Both the position numbers and the translations under genes were made by a program. The notes below the pieces were generated by a model, which saw only the letters and a list, made by a program, of their open reading frames with translations, did no database searches and was not told where the DNA came from. From Bisgaardia hudsonensis (GTDB lineage: Bacteria; Pseudomonadota; Gammaproteobacteria; Enterobacterales; Pasteurellaceae), in the NCBI RefSeq assembly GCF_004345785.1, contig NZ_SLXI01000005.1:124001-188000 (forward strand): a stretch of 64,000 bases of DNA, written 5' to 3'. The stretch's first letter is position 1. The number at the start of each line of letters is the position of its first letter. Below are positions 1 through 12,219 of the stretch, piece by piece.

Positions 1-23
1 AGACTGACTAAAGGAATTTAAAA

Positions 24-3000
24 ATGCCAAAACGTACAGATATAAATACAATACTAATCATCGGAGCGGGACCGATTGTAATTGGTCAAGCCTGTGAATT
101 TGATTATTCAGGCGCTCAAGCCTGTAAAGCCTTGCGAGAAGAAGGCTATAAAGTCGTATTAGTCAATTCTAACCCTGCAACTATTATGACCGATCCAGAT
201 ATGGCGGATGTCACTTATATTGAGCCGATTGAATGGAAAACAGTAGAAAAAATCATTGAAAAAGAACGCCCAGATGCCATTTTACCCACAATGGGCGGGC
301 AGACTGCATTAAACTGTGCATTAGATTTATCAAAACAAGGTGTTCTGAAAAAATATAATGTAGAATTGATTGGAGCCACAGAAGATGCCATTGATAAAGC
401 GGAAGATCGTGGTCGCTTTAAAGAAGCAATGGAGAAGATTGGCTTAAATACCCCTAAATCTTTTGTTTGCCATAGTTTTGAAGAGGCTTGGGCAGCCCAA
501 GAAGAAGTCGGTTTTCCAACCTTAATTCGTCCTTCATTTACAATGGGTGGTTCTGGTGGTGGTATTGCTTATAATAAAGATGAATTTTATACTATTTGTG
601 AGCGTGGCTTTGATGCTTCCCCAACTCACGAACTATTAATTGAACAATCAGTTTTAGGCTGGAAAGAATATGAAATGGAAGTTGTGCGTGATAAAGCTGA
701 TAACTGCATTATCGTTTGCTCCATTGAAAACTTTGATCCTATGGGTGTGCATACGGGTGATTCGATTACCGTTGCTCCCGCTCAAACCTTAACTGATAAA
801 GAATATCAAATTATGCGTAATGCTTCTCTTGCAGTATTACGTGAAATCGGTGTTGATACGGGTGGCTCTAATGTTCAGTTCGCCATTAATCCTGAAAATG
901 GCGAAATGATTGTTATTGAAATGAACCCTCGTGTTAGTCGCTCTTCTGCTTTAGCGTCAAAAGCAACGGGATTCCCGATTGCCAAAGTAGCAGCTAAATT
1001 AGCCGTAGGTTATACCCTAAATGAATTGCGTAACGATATTACTGGTGGCTTAATTCCAGCGTCCTTTGAACCCTCTATTGATTATGTGGTTACAAAAGTG
1101 CCTCGCTTTGCTTTTGAAAAATTCCCTCAAGCCGACGATCGTTTAACCACACAAATGAAATCCGTAGGCGAAGTGATGGCGATGGGACGAACTTTCCAAG
1201 AAAGTTTACAAAAAGCCTTACGAGGTTTAGAAACAGGAATTTGTGGTTTTAACTTACTGTCTGATGATCAAGAAAAAGTACGAATGGAATTAGGTAATCC
1301 TGGTCCAAGTCGCATTCTTTATGTTGCCGACGCTTTTGGTTTAGGTATGAGTTTAGAAGAAGTTCACCATTATTCTAAAATTGATCCTTGGTTCTTAGTA
1401 CAAATTGAAGATCTTGTAAAAGAAGAACTTTCCCTAGAAAAACGTTCTCTTGATGAACTAGATTATGCAGAATTACGCCGTTTAAAACGCAAAGGTTTTT
1501 CAGATAAACGAATTGCTCAATTAACAAAAACTACTGAAAGTGCGGTCAGAAATAAACGTTATTCTTTAAATCTCCACCCTGTTTATAAACGTGTGGATAC
1601 TTGTGCTGGCGAATTTAGTTCTGATACAGCTTATCTCTATTCAACCTATGAAGAAGAATGTGAAAGTCGTCCTACTGATAACAAGAAAATTATGATTTTA
1701 GGCGGTGGTCCAAACCGTATAGGACAAGGGATTGAATTTGACTATTGCTGCGTTCACGCCGCACTCGCATTACGAGAAAGTAGTTTTGAAACTATTATGG
1801 TGAATTGTAATCCTGAAACCGTTTCAACTGATTTTGATACCTCTGATCGTTTGTATTTTGAACCTCTTACTCTTGAAGATGTTTTGGAAATTGTCCATAT
1901 TGAAAAACCTTATGGGGTAATTGTGCATTATGGTGGTCAAACTCCTTTAAAATTGGCAAATGATCTAGAAAAAAATGGGGTTAATATTATTGGTACCTCT
2001 GCTGACAGCATTGATGCGGCAGAAGATCGAGAACGTTTCCAAAAAATCCTACAAGATTTGCATTTAAAACAACCTAATAACCGTACTGCACGAAATGTTG
2101 AGGAAGCTATTACTCTTGCTGAAGAAGTAGGTTATCCTTTGGTGGTTCGACCATCCTATGTTTTGGGCGGACGTGCAATGCAAATAGTTTATCATGTTGA
2201 TGAACTTAACCGTTATATGCGTGAAGCGGTACAAGTCTCGGAAGATAGCCCAATATTATTAGATCATTTCTTAAATAATGCGATTGAAGTAGATGTTGAT
2301 TGTATTTCTGATGGAGAGCAAGTAATTATTGGTGGCATTATGCAACATATTGAGCAAGCAGGTATTCACAGTGGTGATAGTGCTTGTTCTCTACCACCTT
2401 ATTCATTAAGCCAAACTATTCAAGATGAAATTCGTCGTCAAACTATTGCGATGGCAAAAGCATTAAATGTTGTGGGCTTGATGAATGTACAATTTGCAGT
2501 ACAAGATAATCAAATCTATGTATTAGAAGTAAACCCAAGGGCAAGTCGTACTGTGCCGTTTGTAAGTAAAGCAACAAGTCAACCTCTAGCTAAAATTGCC
2601 GCCAGAGCAATGGCTGGTATTAGTTTACGAGAACAAGGTATTCTCGGCGAAATTGTACCGCACTTTTATGCAGTGAAAGAAGCGGTATTCCCATTTATTA
2701 AGTTCCCTGGGGTTGACACAATTTTAGGACCTGAAATGCGTTCAACAGGTGAAGTGATGGGGGTTGGAAAAACCTTCTCTGAAGCCTTCTTAAAAGCTGA
2801 ATTAGCTGCCAATGAAAAAATCCCTAAAACAGGAAAGGTATTTTTATCCGTAGATAATAAAGATAAAGAGCGTTTATTACCTGTGGCTCGAGCCTTACAA
2901 GAACAAGGCTATGGATTATGCGCAACACTTGGTACGGCAAAATTCTTAAAAGAACAAGGGATTTTTGCTCAAACTATCAAAAAAGTACGTGAAGGTCGCC

Positions 3001-3233
3001 CACACATTGTAGACGCAATCAAAAACGGGGAAATTGCGATGGTAATAAATACCGTAGGAAGCCTACCTGAAAGTATTACTGATAGCCATTCTATTCGTCG
3101 CAGTGCATTGCAACAAAAAGTGTTTATCCAAACAACATTGGCTGGTGCAGAAGCCTTAGTCGAAGGAGTTAAAAGTATTGATAATTGCGATGTGTATTCC
3201 TTACAAGAATTACATCAACAATTAATCCAATAA
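24..3233 (+). CDS. carB: Carbamoyl-phosphate synthase large subunit
   Basis: This cytoplasmic enzyme makes carbamoyl phosphate from bicarbonate, ATP and ammonia delivered by the CarA glutaminase, for pyrimidine and arginine synthesis. The 1069 residues match the usual length (about 1073). The two homologous halves are visible: [19 protein letters not shown] near residue 13 and [15 protein letters not shown] near residue 559, each followed by ATP-grasp motifs ([24 protein letters not shown]) and EMNPR / EVNPRASR metal-binding segments. The last 130 or so residues are the methylglyoxal-synthase-like allosteric domain. AAGGAATTT precedes the ATG. carA is expected just upstream, outside the window. 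A USS lies in the gene at 1538. Confidence 0.98.
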   Translation: MPKRTDINTILIIGAGPIVIGQACEFDYSGAQACKALREEGYKVVLVNSNPATIMTDPDMADVTYIEPIEWKTVEKIIEKERPDAILPTMGGQTALNCALDLSKQGVLKKYNVELIGATEDAIDKAEDRGRFKEAMEKIGLNTPKSFVCHSFEEAWAAQEEVGFPTLIRPSFTMGGSGGGIAYNKDEFYTICERGFDASPTHELLIEQSVLGWKEYEMEVVRDKADNCIIVCSIENFDPMGVHTGDSITVAPAQTLTDKEYQIMRNASLAVLREIGVDTGGSNVQFAINPENGEMIVIEMNPRVSRSSALASKATGFPIAKVAAKLAVGYTLNELRNDITGGLIPASFEPSIDYVVTKVPRFAFEKFPQADDRLTTQMKSVGEVMAMGRTFQESLQKALRGLETGICGFNLLSDDQEKVRMELGNPGPSRILYVADAFGLGMSLEEVHHYSKIDPWFLVQIEDLVKEELSLEKRSLDELDYAELRRLKRKGFSDKRIAQLTKTTESAVRNKRYSLNLHPVYKRVDTCAGEFSSDTAYLYSTYEEECESRPTDNKKIMILGGGPNRIGQGIEFDYCCVHAALALRESSFETIMVNCNPETVSTDFDTSDRLYFEPLTLEDVLEIVHIEKPYGVIVHYGGQTPLKLANDLEKNGVNIIGTSADSIDAAEDRERFQKILQDLHLKQPNNRTARNVEEAITLAEEVGYPLVVRPSYVLGGRAMQIVYHVDELNRYMREAVQVSEDSPILLDHFLNNAIEVDVDCISDGEQVIIGGIMQHIEQAGIHSGDSACSLPPYSLSQTIQDEIRRQTIAMAKALNVVGLMNVQFAVQDNQIYVLEVNPRASRTVPFVSKATSQPLAKIAARAMAGISLREQGILGEIVPHFYAVKEAVFPFIKFPGVDTILGPEMRSTGEVMGVGKTFSEAFLKAELAANEKIPKTGKVFLSVDNKDKERLLPVARALQEQGYGLCATLGTAKFLKEQGIFAQTIKKVREGRPHIVDAIKNGEIAMVINTVGSLPESITDSHSIRRSALQQKVFIQTTLAGAEALVEGVKSIDNCDVYSLQELHQQLIQ

Positions 3234-3252
3234 TCCCCTACACTAAAACAAC

Positions 3253-3297
3253 AAAACCGCCTAACTTTTGGGGTCCATACCAAAACAGGCGGTTTTT
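3253..3297 (+). terminator. Rho-independent terminator after carB
   Basis: A 10-bp stem AAAACCGCCT / AGGCGGTTTT with a 24-nt loop ends in a T run, 20 bases after the carB stop. The loop is long, but the stem and T-tail are clear. Confidence 0.7.
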
Positions 3298-3412
3298 ATT
3301 TACTATAAACTTAGCAATTAAAAACAACTTTTTTACATAAAAATTTTCTTCAATTTTACTCAAACTATTAAAAATATTTTTATTGTTTATTACAATATTA
3401 TACTAAAAATAA

Positions 3413-3439
3413 AAAAGATGAGCATTACACTCATCTTTT
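3413..3439 (-). terminator. Terminator after siaT
   Basis: A perfect 10-bp stem AAAAGATGAG / CTCATCTTTT with a 7-nt loop lies about 75 bases beyond the siaT stop. It is followed on the minus strand by a T-rich tail. Confidence 0.75.
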
Positions 3440-3515
3440 CTATCATTAACTGTCAATAATTATTAATTCATTGACTATTTCATTCTATACTCAAATTACT
3501 TATTACCCATCTCAA

Positions 3516-5363
3516 TTACGGCATAATCAAATTAGGAATAAAAGTAATAATACTCGGGAAGAATGTAATTAATATTAATGTCACAAATATTGGCACTAAG
3601 AATGGTAACACACCTTTGGTTACTGTACTTACCGACATATTACCCACTCGAGCTACCACAAACAACGCCATTCCCATCGGTGGCGTTAAAATACCCACCA
3701 TCATATTTAAGGTTGTCATTACGCCAAAAAACACTAAATCAATTCCAAAATGCACCGCTATCGGTATTAACATCGGTAATACTAAAAACTGTAATGCTAA
3801 TGCGTCAATAAACATTCCCAAGAACAACAACAGTAAGTTAATCATTATTAATACCATTGTCGGTGTATCCGCTACCGCAACAAAAAACTCCGCGATTCGC
3901 ATCGCAACCTGTTCACGTGCAATCATATCTCCAAAGAAAGTTACTGTCATTACCATCAATGCCGTTACACCCGTAATCGCCATTGCTTCTACGCAACTCT
4001 TAAAGAATAACTTTAATGTTAATTCTTTATAAACAAACATACCAATTATCGTTGAGTATGCTGCCGCAATTACCGCCGCCTCTGTCGGTGTAAACAATCC
4101 AGAGAAAATACCACCTATAATTAAAATTGGAGTTAATACCGCCCAAATCGCTTTCTTAAACGCTACACAACGCTCTTCTAATGTCGCTTTTGCTGTCTTT
4201 GGATAACCACGCTTTTTCGCCACAAAGTAGTTCATCGTCATTAACGCAATGGTAATTAATACGCCTGGCACAAACCCTGCTATAAATAATTTGGCAATAG
4301 ACTCATTCGCAATAACACCATAAATAATCATCGCAATACTCGGCGGAACCAGCGGTCCAATAATACAAGATGCTGCCGTTATCCCACCACAGATATCATC
4401 ATCGTAACCCGCATCTCGCATCGCTTTGATTTCTAATTGACCTAAACCACCCGCATCCGCTAAGGCTGAACCTGACATTCCAGAAAAAATCAAACTCGCA
4501 CCAATATTAACGTGTCCCATTCCACCACTATAATGACCTAATAACGCTTTCGCAAAGTTAAAAATTCTTTCTGTTATCCCACCAGTATTCATTAAAATAC
4601 CTGTTAAAATAAAGAACGGTACTGAAAGTAATGAGAAACTATTTAAACTATCCGTTAACTTCGTTGAGGCTGAATTTACTATACTCCAACGTGTCATCGC
4701 AAAATATAAGATTGTGGCAATAAATAATGACCAACCCACCGGTGAGCCAAGAAACATAATAATTAACCAAACCACTAGAACAACATAAACTGCATCACTA
4801 CCCAATTTTACATAATTAGTGATTCTCAACGCCTTAAATAAATCAGGTTGGAAAAATAAAATCCCAAGTAATACCACTGTCAAAACTATATAAAATAATG
4901 GGGGTAAATGACTTAAATTATTTTTATAGTTTTCATTTTGTGCTTGTAAAAAACGGTAAAACATCAATACCGTAATTAACGGCAATGCCGCATATAACCA
5001 TTTTTCTGATATCTCTAATGAAACTATTTCAAAACTTGAATCCAGAAATATCTTTAACCCCAAATGAAAAAATAAAAAAAGACAAATATATGTCAAGATT
5101 TGAACAAATGAATTAACCCCTTTTCTTACTCCCACTGGCATTTTATTGGTTAAAAAATCTATGTAAACGTGTTGTTGCGTCCTAGTCGCCATACTAATTC
5201 CAAACATACCTACATAGATAAATAATAACCTTGCTAATTCCTCACTCCAAATCAATGGTGAATCAAAGACTTGGCGCGAGACTATCTGTGCTAACAGTAT
5301 CCCAAAAATAATCAGAAAAAGGGTTCCGCCTAGCCATTCTTCTAATTTATTTAAGACTTTCAT
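3516..5363 (-). CDS. siaT: Sialic acid TRAP transporter, fused membrane subunit (SiaQM)
   Basis: This inner-membrane permease takes up N-acetylneuraminate using a sodium gradient and normally needs a periplasmic binding protein, SiaP. The 615 residues fuse a small DctQ-type domain (about residues 1-150, four membrane segments, with [19 protein letters not shown]) to a large DctM-type domain (about 185-615) through a linker helix. Typical DctM motifs are [12 protein letters not shown] and [14 protein letters not shown]. The start is supported by GGAGG six bases before the ATG. The gene is divergent from nanE. Unlike the H. influenzae siaPT arrangement known to me, no siaP lies in front of it and carB, not nanM, lies beyond it. 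The assignment to sialic acid rests on both similarity and the nan neighbours. Confidence 0.93.
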   Translation of the reverse strand: MKVLNKLEEWLGGTLFLIIFGILLAQIVSRQVFDSPLIWSEELARLLFIYVGMFGISMATRTQQHVYIDFLTNKMPVGVRKGVNSFVQILTYICLFLFFHLGLKIFLDSSFEIVSLEISEKWLYAALPLITVLMFYRFLQAQNENYKNNLSHLPPLFYIVLTVVLLGILFFQPDLFKALRITNYVKLGSDAVYVVLVVWLIIMFLGSPVGWSLFIATILYFAMTRWSIVNSASTKLTDSLNSFSLLSVPFFILTGILMNTGGITERIFNFAKALLGHYSGGMGHVNIGASLIFSGMSGSALADAGGLGQLEIKAMRDAGYDDDICGGITAASCIIGPLVPPSIAMIIYGVIANESIAKLFIAGFVPGVLITIALMTMNYFVAKKRGYPKTAKATLEERCVAFKKAIWAVLTPILIIGGIFSGLFTPTEAAVIAAAYSTIIGMFVYKELTLKLFFKSCVEAMAITGVTALMVMTVTFFGDMIAREQVAMRIAEFFVAVADTPTMVLIMINLLLLFLGMFIDALALQFLVLPMLIPIAVHFGIDLVFFGVMTTLNMMVGILTPPMGMALFVVARVGNMSVSTVTKGVLPFLVPIFVTLILITFFPSIITFIPNLIMP

Positions 5364-5540
5364 AATGCCTCCAGAAAACTACATAAAAAATGCGAATAAA
5401 AGTGAAAAATTCCTTTAACTTTTACAAGTAATTTAATATCAATTAATCCACTCAAATTAAAATGGATACTTAAACTTCTACCATACAATACTTGACATTT
5501 AATTCATCTGCAAACTATTTATTGAAATTTTACTCCATTA

Positions 5541-5556
5541 TTTGATCAAGATCTCA
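5541..5556. promoter_or_regulatory. Candidate CRP site between siaT and nanE
   Basis: TTTGATCAAGATCTCA matches 13 of 16 positions of the core palindrome TGTGATCTAGATCACA. It lies in the 287-base divergent region between siaT and nanE, which holds no gene. CRP together with SiaR is known to control the equivalent intergenic region in H. influenzae, so the position fits. The site was found by eye only. I could not identify a convincing SiaR operator. Confidence 0.5.
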
Positions 5557-5650
5557 ATTTTTAATTATTTTTCTTGTTTTTTATTTTGATAGGTTTATTC
5601 TTATCATCGTGAATATTAACTTCTAAACTAAGAAAAATATCGGAGTCGTT

Positions 5651-6340
5651 ATGTCAAAATTATCACATTCTGAAGTTTTAAATACAATAAAGCATGGATT
5701 AATTGCTTCTTGTCAACCTGTAGATAATGGTCCAATGGATGATCCTAATATTGTCGCCGCAATGGCACAAGCATCTTTGATTGGTGGTGCAAAAGGATTA
5801 CGTATTGAAGGTATTGAAAACTTGAAAGCAACACGTAAGGTCGTAACAGCACCGATAATTGGTATTGTAAAAAGAGATTTATCAGACAGTCCCGTAAGAA
5901 TTACACCATTTCTACATGATATAGAAGATCTTGCTGCAGCTGGCGCCGATATTATCGCCGTAGATGGAACGAATAGAACTCGCCCTGTTGATATCGAAAG
6001 TGCGGTGAAAAAAATCCATGAATTAGGTTGTCTCGCAATGGCTGATTGTTCAAATCTAGAAGAGGGACTGTATTGTCAAAAATTAGGTTTTGATATCGTT
6101 GGTAGCACAATGTCAGGCTATACCGGTGGTGAAATTCCTGAAGAACCAGATTATCAATTAGTAAAAGATCTAAAAGTAGCAGGTTGTACAGTGATGGCAG
6201 AAGGCAGATATAACACACCTGAATTAGCTAGAATTGCTATTGAAATTGGTGCACATTCAGTTACCGTAGGATCTGCATTAACTCGCTTAGAACATATCGT
6301 AAGTTGGTTTGCAAAATCTATTGAAAAGGCAAAAGTATAA
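5651..6340 (+). CDS. nanE: N-acetylmannosamine-6-phosphate 2-epimerase
   Basis: NanE converts N-acetylmannosamine-6-phosphate to N-acetylglucosamine-6-phosphate, the third step of sialic acid breakdown. The 229-residue protein is a TIM barrel with family motifs [26 protein letters not shown] and VGSALTR. CGGAG lies just before the ATG. It is the first gene of a tight operon (nanK starts 11 bases later) read away from siaT. A USS at 5998 lies within it. Confidence 0.96.
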   Translation: MSKLSHSEVLNTIKHGLIASCQPVDNGPMDDPNIVAAMAQASLIGGAKGLRIEGIENLKATRKVVTAPIIGIVKRDLSDSPVRITPFLHDIEDLAAAGADIIAVDGTNRTRPVDIESAVKKIHELGCLAMADCSNLEEGLYCQKLGFDIVGSTMSGYTGGEIPEEPDYQLVKDLKVAGCTVMAEGRYNTPELARIAIEIGAHSVTVGSALTRLEHIVSWFAKSIEKAKV

Positions 6341-6350
6341 GGAATATAAA

Positions 6351-7238
6351 ATGCGTTGTTTAGCTCTTGATATTGGTGGTACAAAAATAGCCTCAGCGAT
6401 TGTTACAAATAGTAATATTAAAAATCGTCGCCAAGTTGCCACACCAACAACTAATGTTGCCGTCGAAATGCATAATACAATAGCTGAGATAATGGCATAT
6501 TATGCAGGGCAATTTGATGCAGTAGTCGTTGCCTCAACAGGTATTATTAATAATGGTATTTTAACTGCCTTAAATCCTAAAAACTTGGGTGGTTTGGCTG
6601 ATTTTCCATTAAAAAATAGTATTGCCCAACATACAGATAAACCTATTGGATTATTAAACGATGTTCAAGCTGCTGTTTGTGCAGAGTATAAAGAGCAAGA
6701 TCAAAATAAAATTAAAAATTTTGTATTCATTACCGTTTCTACTGGTGTCGGAGGAGGAATCATCTTAGATGGTGAACTATCCACAGGACCAAATGGTGTC
6801 GTGGGACATATTGGTCATACTCTAGCTGATCCTAATGGACCAATCTGTGGTTGCGGACGAAGAGGTTGTGTCGAAGCAATTGCAGCAGGACGAGCAATTG
6901 AAGCAGTATCAAGTCAATGGACACCACCTTGTTCCCCTAAAGAAGCATTTGAGTTATTTAGAAAAGGTGATGAAAAAGCGATCGCACTTATTAGACGTTC
7001 AGCATCAGCAATCGCCAATTTAATCGCAGATATGGCGATTGGATTGGATATACAAAAAGTATCATTAGGCGGTAGTGTGGGTCTTGCAGAAGGCTACTTA
7101 CCATTAGTAAAAGAATATTTGAGTACGATGCCAACATTCTATCAATGTGAAGTAGAATCAGCTGTACATGGTGGTGATGCGGGATTAATTGGAGCCGCAT
7201 ATTGGATCGAAAAACAATTAACAAAAAATTTACTATAA
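6351..7238 (+). CDS. nanK: N-acetylmannosamine kinase (ROK family)
   Basis: NanK phosphorylates N-acetylmannosamine with ATP to give the NanE substrate. The 295-residue ROK protein has the ATP loop DIGGTKIA at residues 6-13, the catalytic-loop region LLNDVQAA, STGVGGGII, and the zinc signature CGCGRRGCVE. I start at the ATG at 6351, because AAGGAATAT precedes it and the ROK signature then sits at the N-terminus; an ATG 42 bases upstream would overlap the end of nanE and add residues foreign to the family. Confidence 0.94.
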   Translation: MRCLALDIGGTKIASAIVTNSNIKNRRQVATPTTNVAVEMHNTIAEIMAYYAGQFDAVVVASTGIINNGILTALNPKNLGGLADFPLKNSIAQHTDKPIGLLNDVQAAVCAEYKEQDQNKIKNFVFITVSTGVGGGIILDGELSTGPNGVVGHIGHTLADPNGPICGCGRRGCVEAIAAGRAIEAVSSQWTPPCSPKEAFELFRKGDEKAIALIRRSASAIANLIADMAIGLDIQKVSLGGSVGLAEGYLPLVKEYLSTMPTFYQCEVESAVHGGDAGLIGAAYWIEKQLTKNLL

Positions 7239-7255
7239 TCCACAATAGATTTTAA

Positions 7256-7735
<480 letters not shown>

Positions 7736-7782
7736 TTCATTAAAGAAAAATCAACTGATCAAATTAGAGGAGATATCACATT

Positions 7783-8652
7783 ATGGCTGTAACTAGTGGC
7801 AATATTTTAGATACGATAGGAGCGCTATATCATAGCCTCACTAAAACAGAAAAAAAGATCGCAACAACTATTCTGTCTTCTCCTCATTTATTAAGCCAAT
7901 GCTCCTTAGCTGAAATATCACATCAATTTGATGTAGGAGAAGCAACTTTTATCCGATTCTGTAGAACATTAGGTTTTAAAGGATTTACTGATTTTAAATT
8001 ACAATTATCTATTGAACTAGCAACCAAAGATAGGCAACCAAATTCATTATTAGAAAGTGATATTACTAAAAATGATGATGCACAGCATATTGCTGAAAAA
8101 TTACAAAATGCAATTAATGGTGTAATTAGTGAAACCGTTAATCTATTGGATATAGAACAATTAGAACAAGTAGTCACACAAATACGAAATGCCAAAAGAA
8201 TTTTCTTATTTGGTGTTGGATCATCAGGTATTACGGCAGAAGATGCAAAAAATAAATTAATGCGAATTGGCCTACAAGTAGATGCAACGAGCAATAATCA
8301 TTTTATGTATATGCAAGCCTCGCTGATGAAAGAAGGTGATGTAGTATTAGGTATAAGCCATTCTGGCTATTCAAAAGAAACAATACAAGCTCTTAGTATT
8401 GCCAAAAAAAATGGTGCAACTACCGTCGCTCTTACTCATAATTTACGTTCACCAATAACATTAGTTGCTGATTATGTATTGACTAATGGCAATCGCCAAG
8501 GTCAGTTACAAGGCGACTCTATTGGTACCAAAATAGCTCAACTCTTTGTATTAGATTTAATCTATACTTTGATTGTGCAAGTTGAAGAAGAGCAAGCAAT
8601 AGCAACGAAACAAAAAACAGTTAATGTTATTTTGGAACAAAGAATAAAATAA
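7783..8652 (+). CDS. nanR: RpiR-family transcriptional regulator of sialic acid genes
   Basis: This is a 289-residue regulator with an N-terminal helix-turn-helix domain (about residues 1-77; LAEISHQFDVGEATFIRF) and a C-terminal SIS sugar-phosphate-binding domain (about 125-255; IFLFGVGSSGITAEDAKNK, LGISHSGYSKET). The SIS domain suggests it senses a sugar phosphate; the H. influenzae homologue SiaR responds to glucosamine-6-phosphate. It is the fourth gene of the operon, with GAGGAGAT before the ATG, and probably controls both nanE onward and siaT. It is unrelated to the GntR-type NanR of E. coli despite the shared symbol. Confidence 0.9.
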   Translation: MAVTSGNILDTIGALYHSLTKTEKKIATTILSSPHLLSQCSLAEISHQFDVGEATFIRFCRTLGFKGFTDFKLQLSIELATKDRQPNSLLESDITKNDDAQHIAEKLQNAINGVISETVNLLDIEQLEQVVTQIRNAKRIFLFGVGSSGITAEDAKNKLMRIGLQVDATSNNHFMYMQASLMKEGDVVLGISHSGYSKETIQALSIAKKNGATTVALTHNLRSPITLVADYVLTNGNRQGQLQGDSIGTKIAQLFVLDLIYTLIVQVEEEQAIATKQKTVNVILEQRIK

Positions 8653-8675
8653 CCCCCTTCAATTAGGAGAAAAAA

Positions 8676-9554
8676 ATGAAAAATTTAAAAGGTATTTACA
8701 GTGCATTGTTAGTGTCTTTTAACGAAGATGGCTCAGTAAATGAAAAAGGTTTACGCCAAATTATCCGTCATAACATCGATAAAATGAAAGTCGATGGTCT
8801 ATATGTCGGTGGTAGTACGGGCGAAAACTTTATGCTTTCAACCGCTGAGAAAAAAGAAATCTTCCGTATTGCTAAAGATGAGGCAAAAGATCAAATTGCT
8901 TTAATTGCACAAGTAGGTAGTGTAAATTTACAAGAATCTATCGAATTAGGTAAATATGCAACTGAACTAGGCTATGACTGTCTATCTGCAGTAACGCCAT
9001 TCTACTATAAATTTAGCTTCCCTGAAATCAAACACTACTACGATACAATTATAGCCGAAACAGGTAATAATATGATCGTTTATTCAATCCCATTCTTAAC
9101 TGGTGTTAATATTGGTGTTGAACAATTTGGTGAACTTTACAAAAATCCAAAAATCATTGGTGTTAAATTCACAGCTGGTGACTTCTATTTATTAGAACGT
9201 TTGAAAAAAGCTTATCCAAATCACTTAATTTGGGCTGGTTTTGACGAAATGATGTTACCTGCAGCAGCATTAGGTGTTGATGGTGCGATTGGTAGTACAT
9301 TTAATGTAAACGGCGTTCGTGCAAGACAAATTTTTGAATTAACTCAAGCAGGTAAATTAAAAGAAGCTCTTGAAATTCAAAATGTAACTAATGATTTAAT
9401 TGAAGGTATCTTAGCAAATGGTTTATACCTAACAATTAAAGAGTTATTGAAACTTGAAGGTGTTGAAGCTGGATATTGTCGTGAACCAATGACAAAAGCA
9501 GCAACTGAAAAACAATTAGCAGTTGCCAAAGAATTAAAAGCTAAATTTCTTTAA
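8676..9554 (+). CDS. nanA: N-acetylneuraminate lyase
   Basis: NanA cleaves N-acetylneuraminate to pyruvate and N-acetylmannosamine. The 292-residue protein is a class I aldolase barrel: [10 protein letters not shown] near residue 47, MIVYSIP with the conserved Tyr, and [10 protein letters not shown] with the Schiff-base Lys near residue 164. TAGGAG precedes the ATG. It is the last gene of the nan operon; no nagB or nagA follows, and a hairpin terminator stands 20 bases beyond the stop. Confidence 0.97.
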   Translation: MKNLKGIYSALLVSFNEDGSVNEKGLRQIIRHNIDKMKVDGLYVGGSTGENFMLSTAEKKEIFRIAKDEAKDQIALIAQVGSVNLQESIELGKYATELGYDCLSAVTPFYYKFSFPEIKHYYDTIIAETGNNMIVYSIPFLTGVNIGVEQFGELYKNPKIIGVKFTAGDFYLLERLKKAYPNHLIWAGFDEMMLPAAALGVDGAIGSTFNVNGVRARQIFELTQAGKLKEALEIQNVTNDLIEGILANGLYLTIKELLKLEGVEAGYCREPMTKAATEKQLAVAKELKAKFL

Positions 9555-9575
9555 TATTTAAAATCTTATAAAAAT

Positions 9576-9610
9576 AAGACCGCACTTTATATGAAATAAA
9601 ATGCGGTCTT
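9576..9610. terminator. Bidirectional terminator between nanA and plsB (contains a USS)
   Basis: The arms AAGACCGCA and TGCGGTCTT, extended by partly paired AT-rich flanks, form a hairpin between two convergent genes. It has T-rich tails on both strands. One arm is a complete uptake signal (9579-9587). Confidence 0.75.
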
Positions 9611-9643
9611 TTATATAATACAAAATACTAGCTCACAACAAAA

Positions 9644-12064
9644 TTAATCAGTTTTATCAACGGCACTTTTTATTGTTAATATCACTTCATCTGATATCAT
9701 ACGATCAAGATATTCTGTAATAAAGTCTAATTTTTCACCTATTGCTACAGCATTTTCATCAAAATAACCATTATCTTTTAAACTTGCAATGAATGTAGAA
9801 AAAACGGCTTTATCAAAAAATTCTGGCGCATTAATACCATGTAATACGGATAAACGTTGTGCTACAGACTGACTCTCTTTCTCCAATGCAACACGAGATA
9901 TAGAAGGGGAATTTCTCAAAATACTAATGGTAATATAATAACGTTGCAATATTTCACGAACATTAGCTGACCATAATTGTAATACTCTTACTTTAAGTCT
10001 ATTAATGGACACAAAATTAGCACTACATTTTATTAACTGTTGTTCTTGAAACTCATTAATAATTTGCTCAATACGGGTATTTAATTCATTTTCTGAAAAA
10101 TGTAAAAATAGTTCTGATTTTAAGAAAGGATAAATCTTATGAACTGCCTCAAGTATTAAATCTTTTTGAATCGCTTCATAATGTAAAACAATACTTGCAA
10201 TCAATGATGGCAGTACAAATAGATGTTGAATATTATTGCGGTAATAAGTCATTAATACCGCTGAATTACGTTCTAAACGAATAATTTCACCAAAATTATC
10301 TTTCTCAACGATAATACCTACTCGCTCTAAACTTAAAACATGAGTCAAAATTTCTTCAGGAGACTCTTCAGGTACAATAATATCTTGTGAATATGGTGCA
10401 TTTTTAAACAATCTGATATAGCTATCCAATTGTTCGATCAACTGTTCTTTTGACAATGCTCTCTGACGAGCTGACAATAAAACAGTGCCTGTTAAATTCA
10501 TTGAATTAATTGCAGCCGCTTTATTCATATTGACCATAACTTGATTTGATACCGAATCAACAGCTTGACTAAACCAAGCGGGTCTTTCAACATCACAATT
10601 ATCTTTCCAACTAGGAAAATTCTCATTTAAATAATTATTTAATTTAATTGGCTCACCAAAATTCACATATCCCTTACCAAGATTACGTAATTTTCTAATT
10701 ACTCGTAAAACTAAACCTGCATTTTCTTTCTCTTTCTCTGCACCTCTTAATTCTTTCGCGTAAGTATCTACTTCAATCACATGCTCATAACCAATATAAA
10801 CAGGAACAATAGCAATCGGGCGAGTTTGTCCTTGTACTAATGTTTGCAATGTCATCGACATCATACCTGTTTTAGGTGTCAACAAACGACCAGTACGTGA
10901 ACGTCCCCCTTCAATGAAAAATTCGACAGAATAACCACGATGGAATAATTCCGATAAATACTCACGAAAAATTGTCGAATAAAGTCGATTACCTTTAAAA
11001 CTACGACGAATAAAGAAGGCACCACCACGACGGAATAATGCTCCAATAGGCCAAAAATTTAAATTAATTCCAGCGGCAATATGCGGTGTAACAAGCCCTT
11101 GATGATACAATAAATAAGATAATAAGAGATAATCAATATGACTACGGTGACAAGGGATATAAACAATCTCATTCCCTTCTAAAGCTAACTTACGAACACG
11201 ATCTGCATTTTCAACTTCAATGCCTTGATACAACTTATTCCATAATAAACGTAAAAATCGATTTGCTAACCTTAGCCCTTCATAATTTACATTGGCGGCT
11301 ATCTCATCTAATATTTTATAAGCTTCTTTTCGTGCTTTTTCTTCGGAAATCTTTTTGGTCTTTGCCTCATCAGAGATAGCGGATAAAATAGCTGGTGATT
11401 GTAATAGCTTATTAAACATTGCCTCACGATTAGGTAATCTTGGGCCTGTTGCCGAAATTCGCTGCTTGGCAAAATGTATTCTTGCAACTCTAGCCAATTT
11501 TACTGCCATACCTTCATTAAAACCATATTCATCGATCATATAACGCAATGATAGTGCTTGCGAAAAACGAACAAAAGTATCTCGCCCAAACCATATAGCG
11601 GCGGCGGTTTTCTGAATACCATTCAACAACCTAAGTTTAGGTAACTCTGATTGATCTTCATGACCTGGTGAACGCCCCCATAACACTGACACAGGAACAA
11701 GTTGTACATTCAAACCAAGAAATGTACGATGCAATGTTAGATATTTTTTTATTGTATCAACCGTTTCTGCTTTTGCACCTTTTGACTTAAAAAAATGTCG
11801 TCCCTCATCTAAAAATACATAACGCGGTAAATCGATACCATTAAAACTATTTTTTTCAATAGGATCGGGGAGTCCTACTGATAAACAATTTCGTCTAAAA
11901 ATAACAAAGTCCGTCTGTGAAGTATAAGGCAAAATATAAATAATAGGTTGCTCTAAATCTAATTCTAGTTCTTCAATTGGTTTTTGTGGGATGGGATTAT
12001 TTTTAACTAGAAAAGAAAGCGGAAACTCTAAACACTTTCGATATAAATTGAGAATTTTTGACAT
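9644..12064 (-). CDS. plsB: Glycerol-3-phosphate 1-O-acyltransferase
   Basis: PlsB is an inner-membrane enzyme that transfers an acyl group to position 1 of glycerol-3-phosphate, the first step of phospholipid synthesis. The 806 residues match the family (about 807). Acyltransferase motifs are present in order: [10 protein letters not shown] (HX4D catalytic pair) near residue 305, [24 protein letters not shown] and VPVYIGYE. It is divergent from lexA, an arrangement shared with other gammaproteobacteria. Confidence 0.97.
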   Translation of the reverse strand: MSKILNLYRKCLEFPLSFLVKNNPIPQKPIEELELDLEQPIIYILPYTSQTDFVIFRRNCLSVGLPDPIEKNSFNGIDLPRYVFLDEGRHFFKSKGAKAETVDTIKKYLTLHRTFLGLNVQLVPVSVLWGRSPGHEDQSELPKLRLLNGIQKTAAAIWFGRDTFVRFSQALSLRYMIDEYGFNEGMAVKLARVARIHFAKQRISATGPRLPNREAMFNKLLQSPAILSAISDEAKTKKISEEKARKEAYKILDEIAANVNYEGLRLANRFLRLLWNKLYQGIEVENADRVRKLALEGNEIVYIPCHRSHIDYLLLSYLLYHQGLVTPHIAAGINLNFWPIGALFRRGGAFFIRRSFKGNRLYSTIFREYLSELFHRGYSVEFFIEGGRSRTGRLLTPKTGMMSMTLQTLVQGQTRPIAIVPVYIGYEHVIEVDTYAKELRGAEKEKENAGLVLRVIRKLRNLGKGYVNFGEPIKLNNYLNENFPSWKDNCDVERPAWFSQAVDSVSNQVMVNMNKAAAINSMNLTGTVLLSARQRALSKEQLIEQLDSYIRLFKNAPYSQDIIVPEESPEEILTHVLSLERVGIIVEKDNFGEIIRLERNSAVLMTYYRNNIQHLFVLPSLIASIVLHYEAIQKDLILEAVHKIYPFLKSELFLHFSENELNTRIEQIINEFQEQQLIKCSANFVSINRLKVRVLQLWSANVREILQRYYITISILRNSPSISRVALEKESQSVAQRLSVLHGINAPEFFDKAVFSTFIASLKDNGYFDENAVAIGEKLDFITEYLDRMISDEVILTIKSAVDKTD

Positions 12065-12173
12065 AAAATAAACCAGTTATAGATTTCAATAATACATTGT
12101 TACCCATTCTACAATAAAAATACTCAATATTTAAAAGAATTTACATAAAAGAAATATTGCACTAAAGCATTTT

Positions 12174-12189
12174 CTGTATATAATAACAG
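12174..12189. promoter_or_regulatory. LexA (SOS) box 1 upstream of lexA
   Basis: CTGTATATAATAACAG fits the CTG-N10-CAG SOS operator with an AT-rich centre. It is the distal of two boxes in front of lexA. Confidence 0.88.
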
Positions 12190-12194
12190 TAAAT

Positions 12195-12210
12195 CTGTAT
12201 ATAAAAACAG
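12195..12210. promoter_or_regulatory. LexA (SOS) box 2 upstream of lexA
   Basis: CTGTATATAAAAACAG fits the same consensus, 21 bases (two helical turns) from box 1. It ends at the lexA ribosome-binding site GGAG, so bound LexA would also cover the translation start region. Autoregulation is expected. Confidence 0.9.
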
Positions 12211-12219
12211 GAGTTATTA

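Noticed and set aside
3616..4032. A 138-codon open frame on the plus strand inside siaT
   Set aside because: It is the antisense shadow of a strong conserved gene, has unnatural composition, and lacks a ribosome site.
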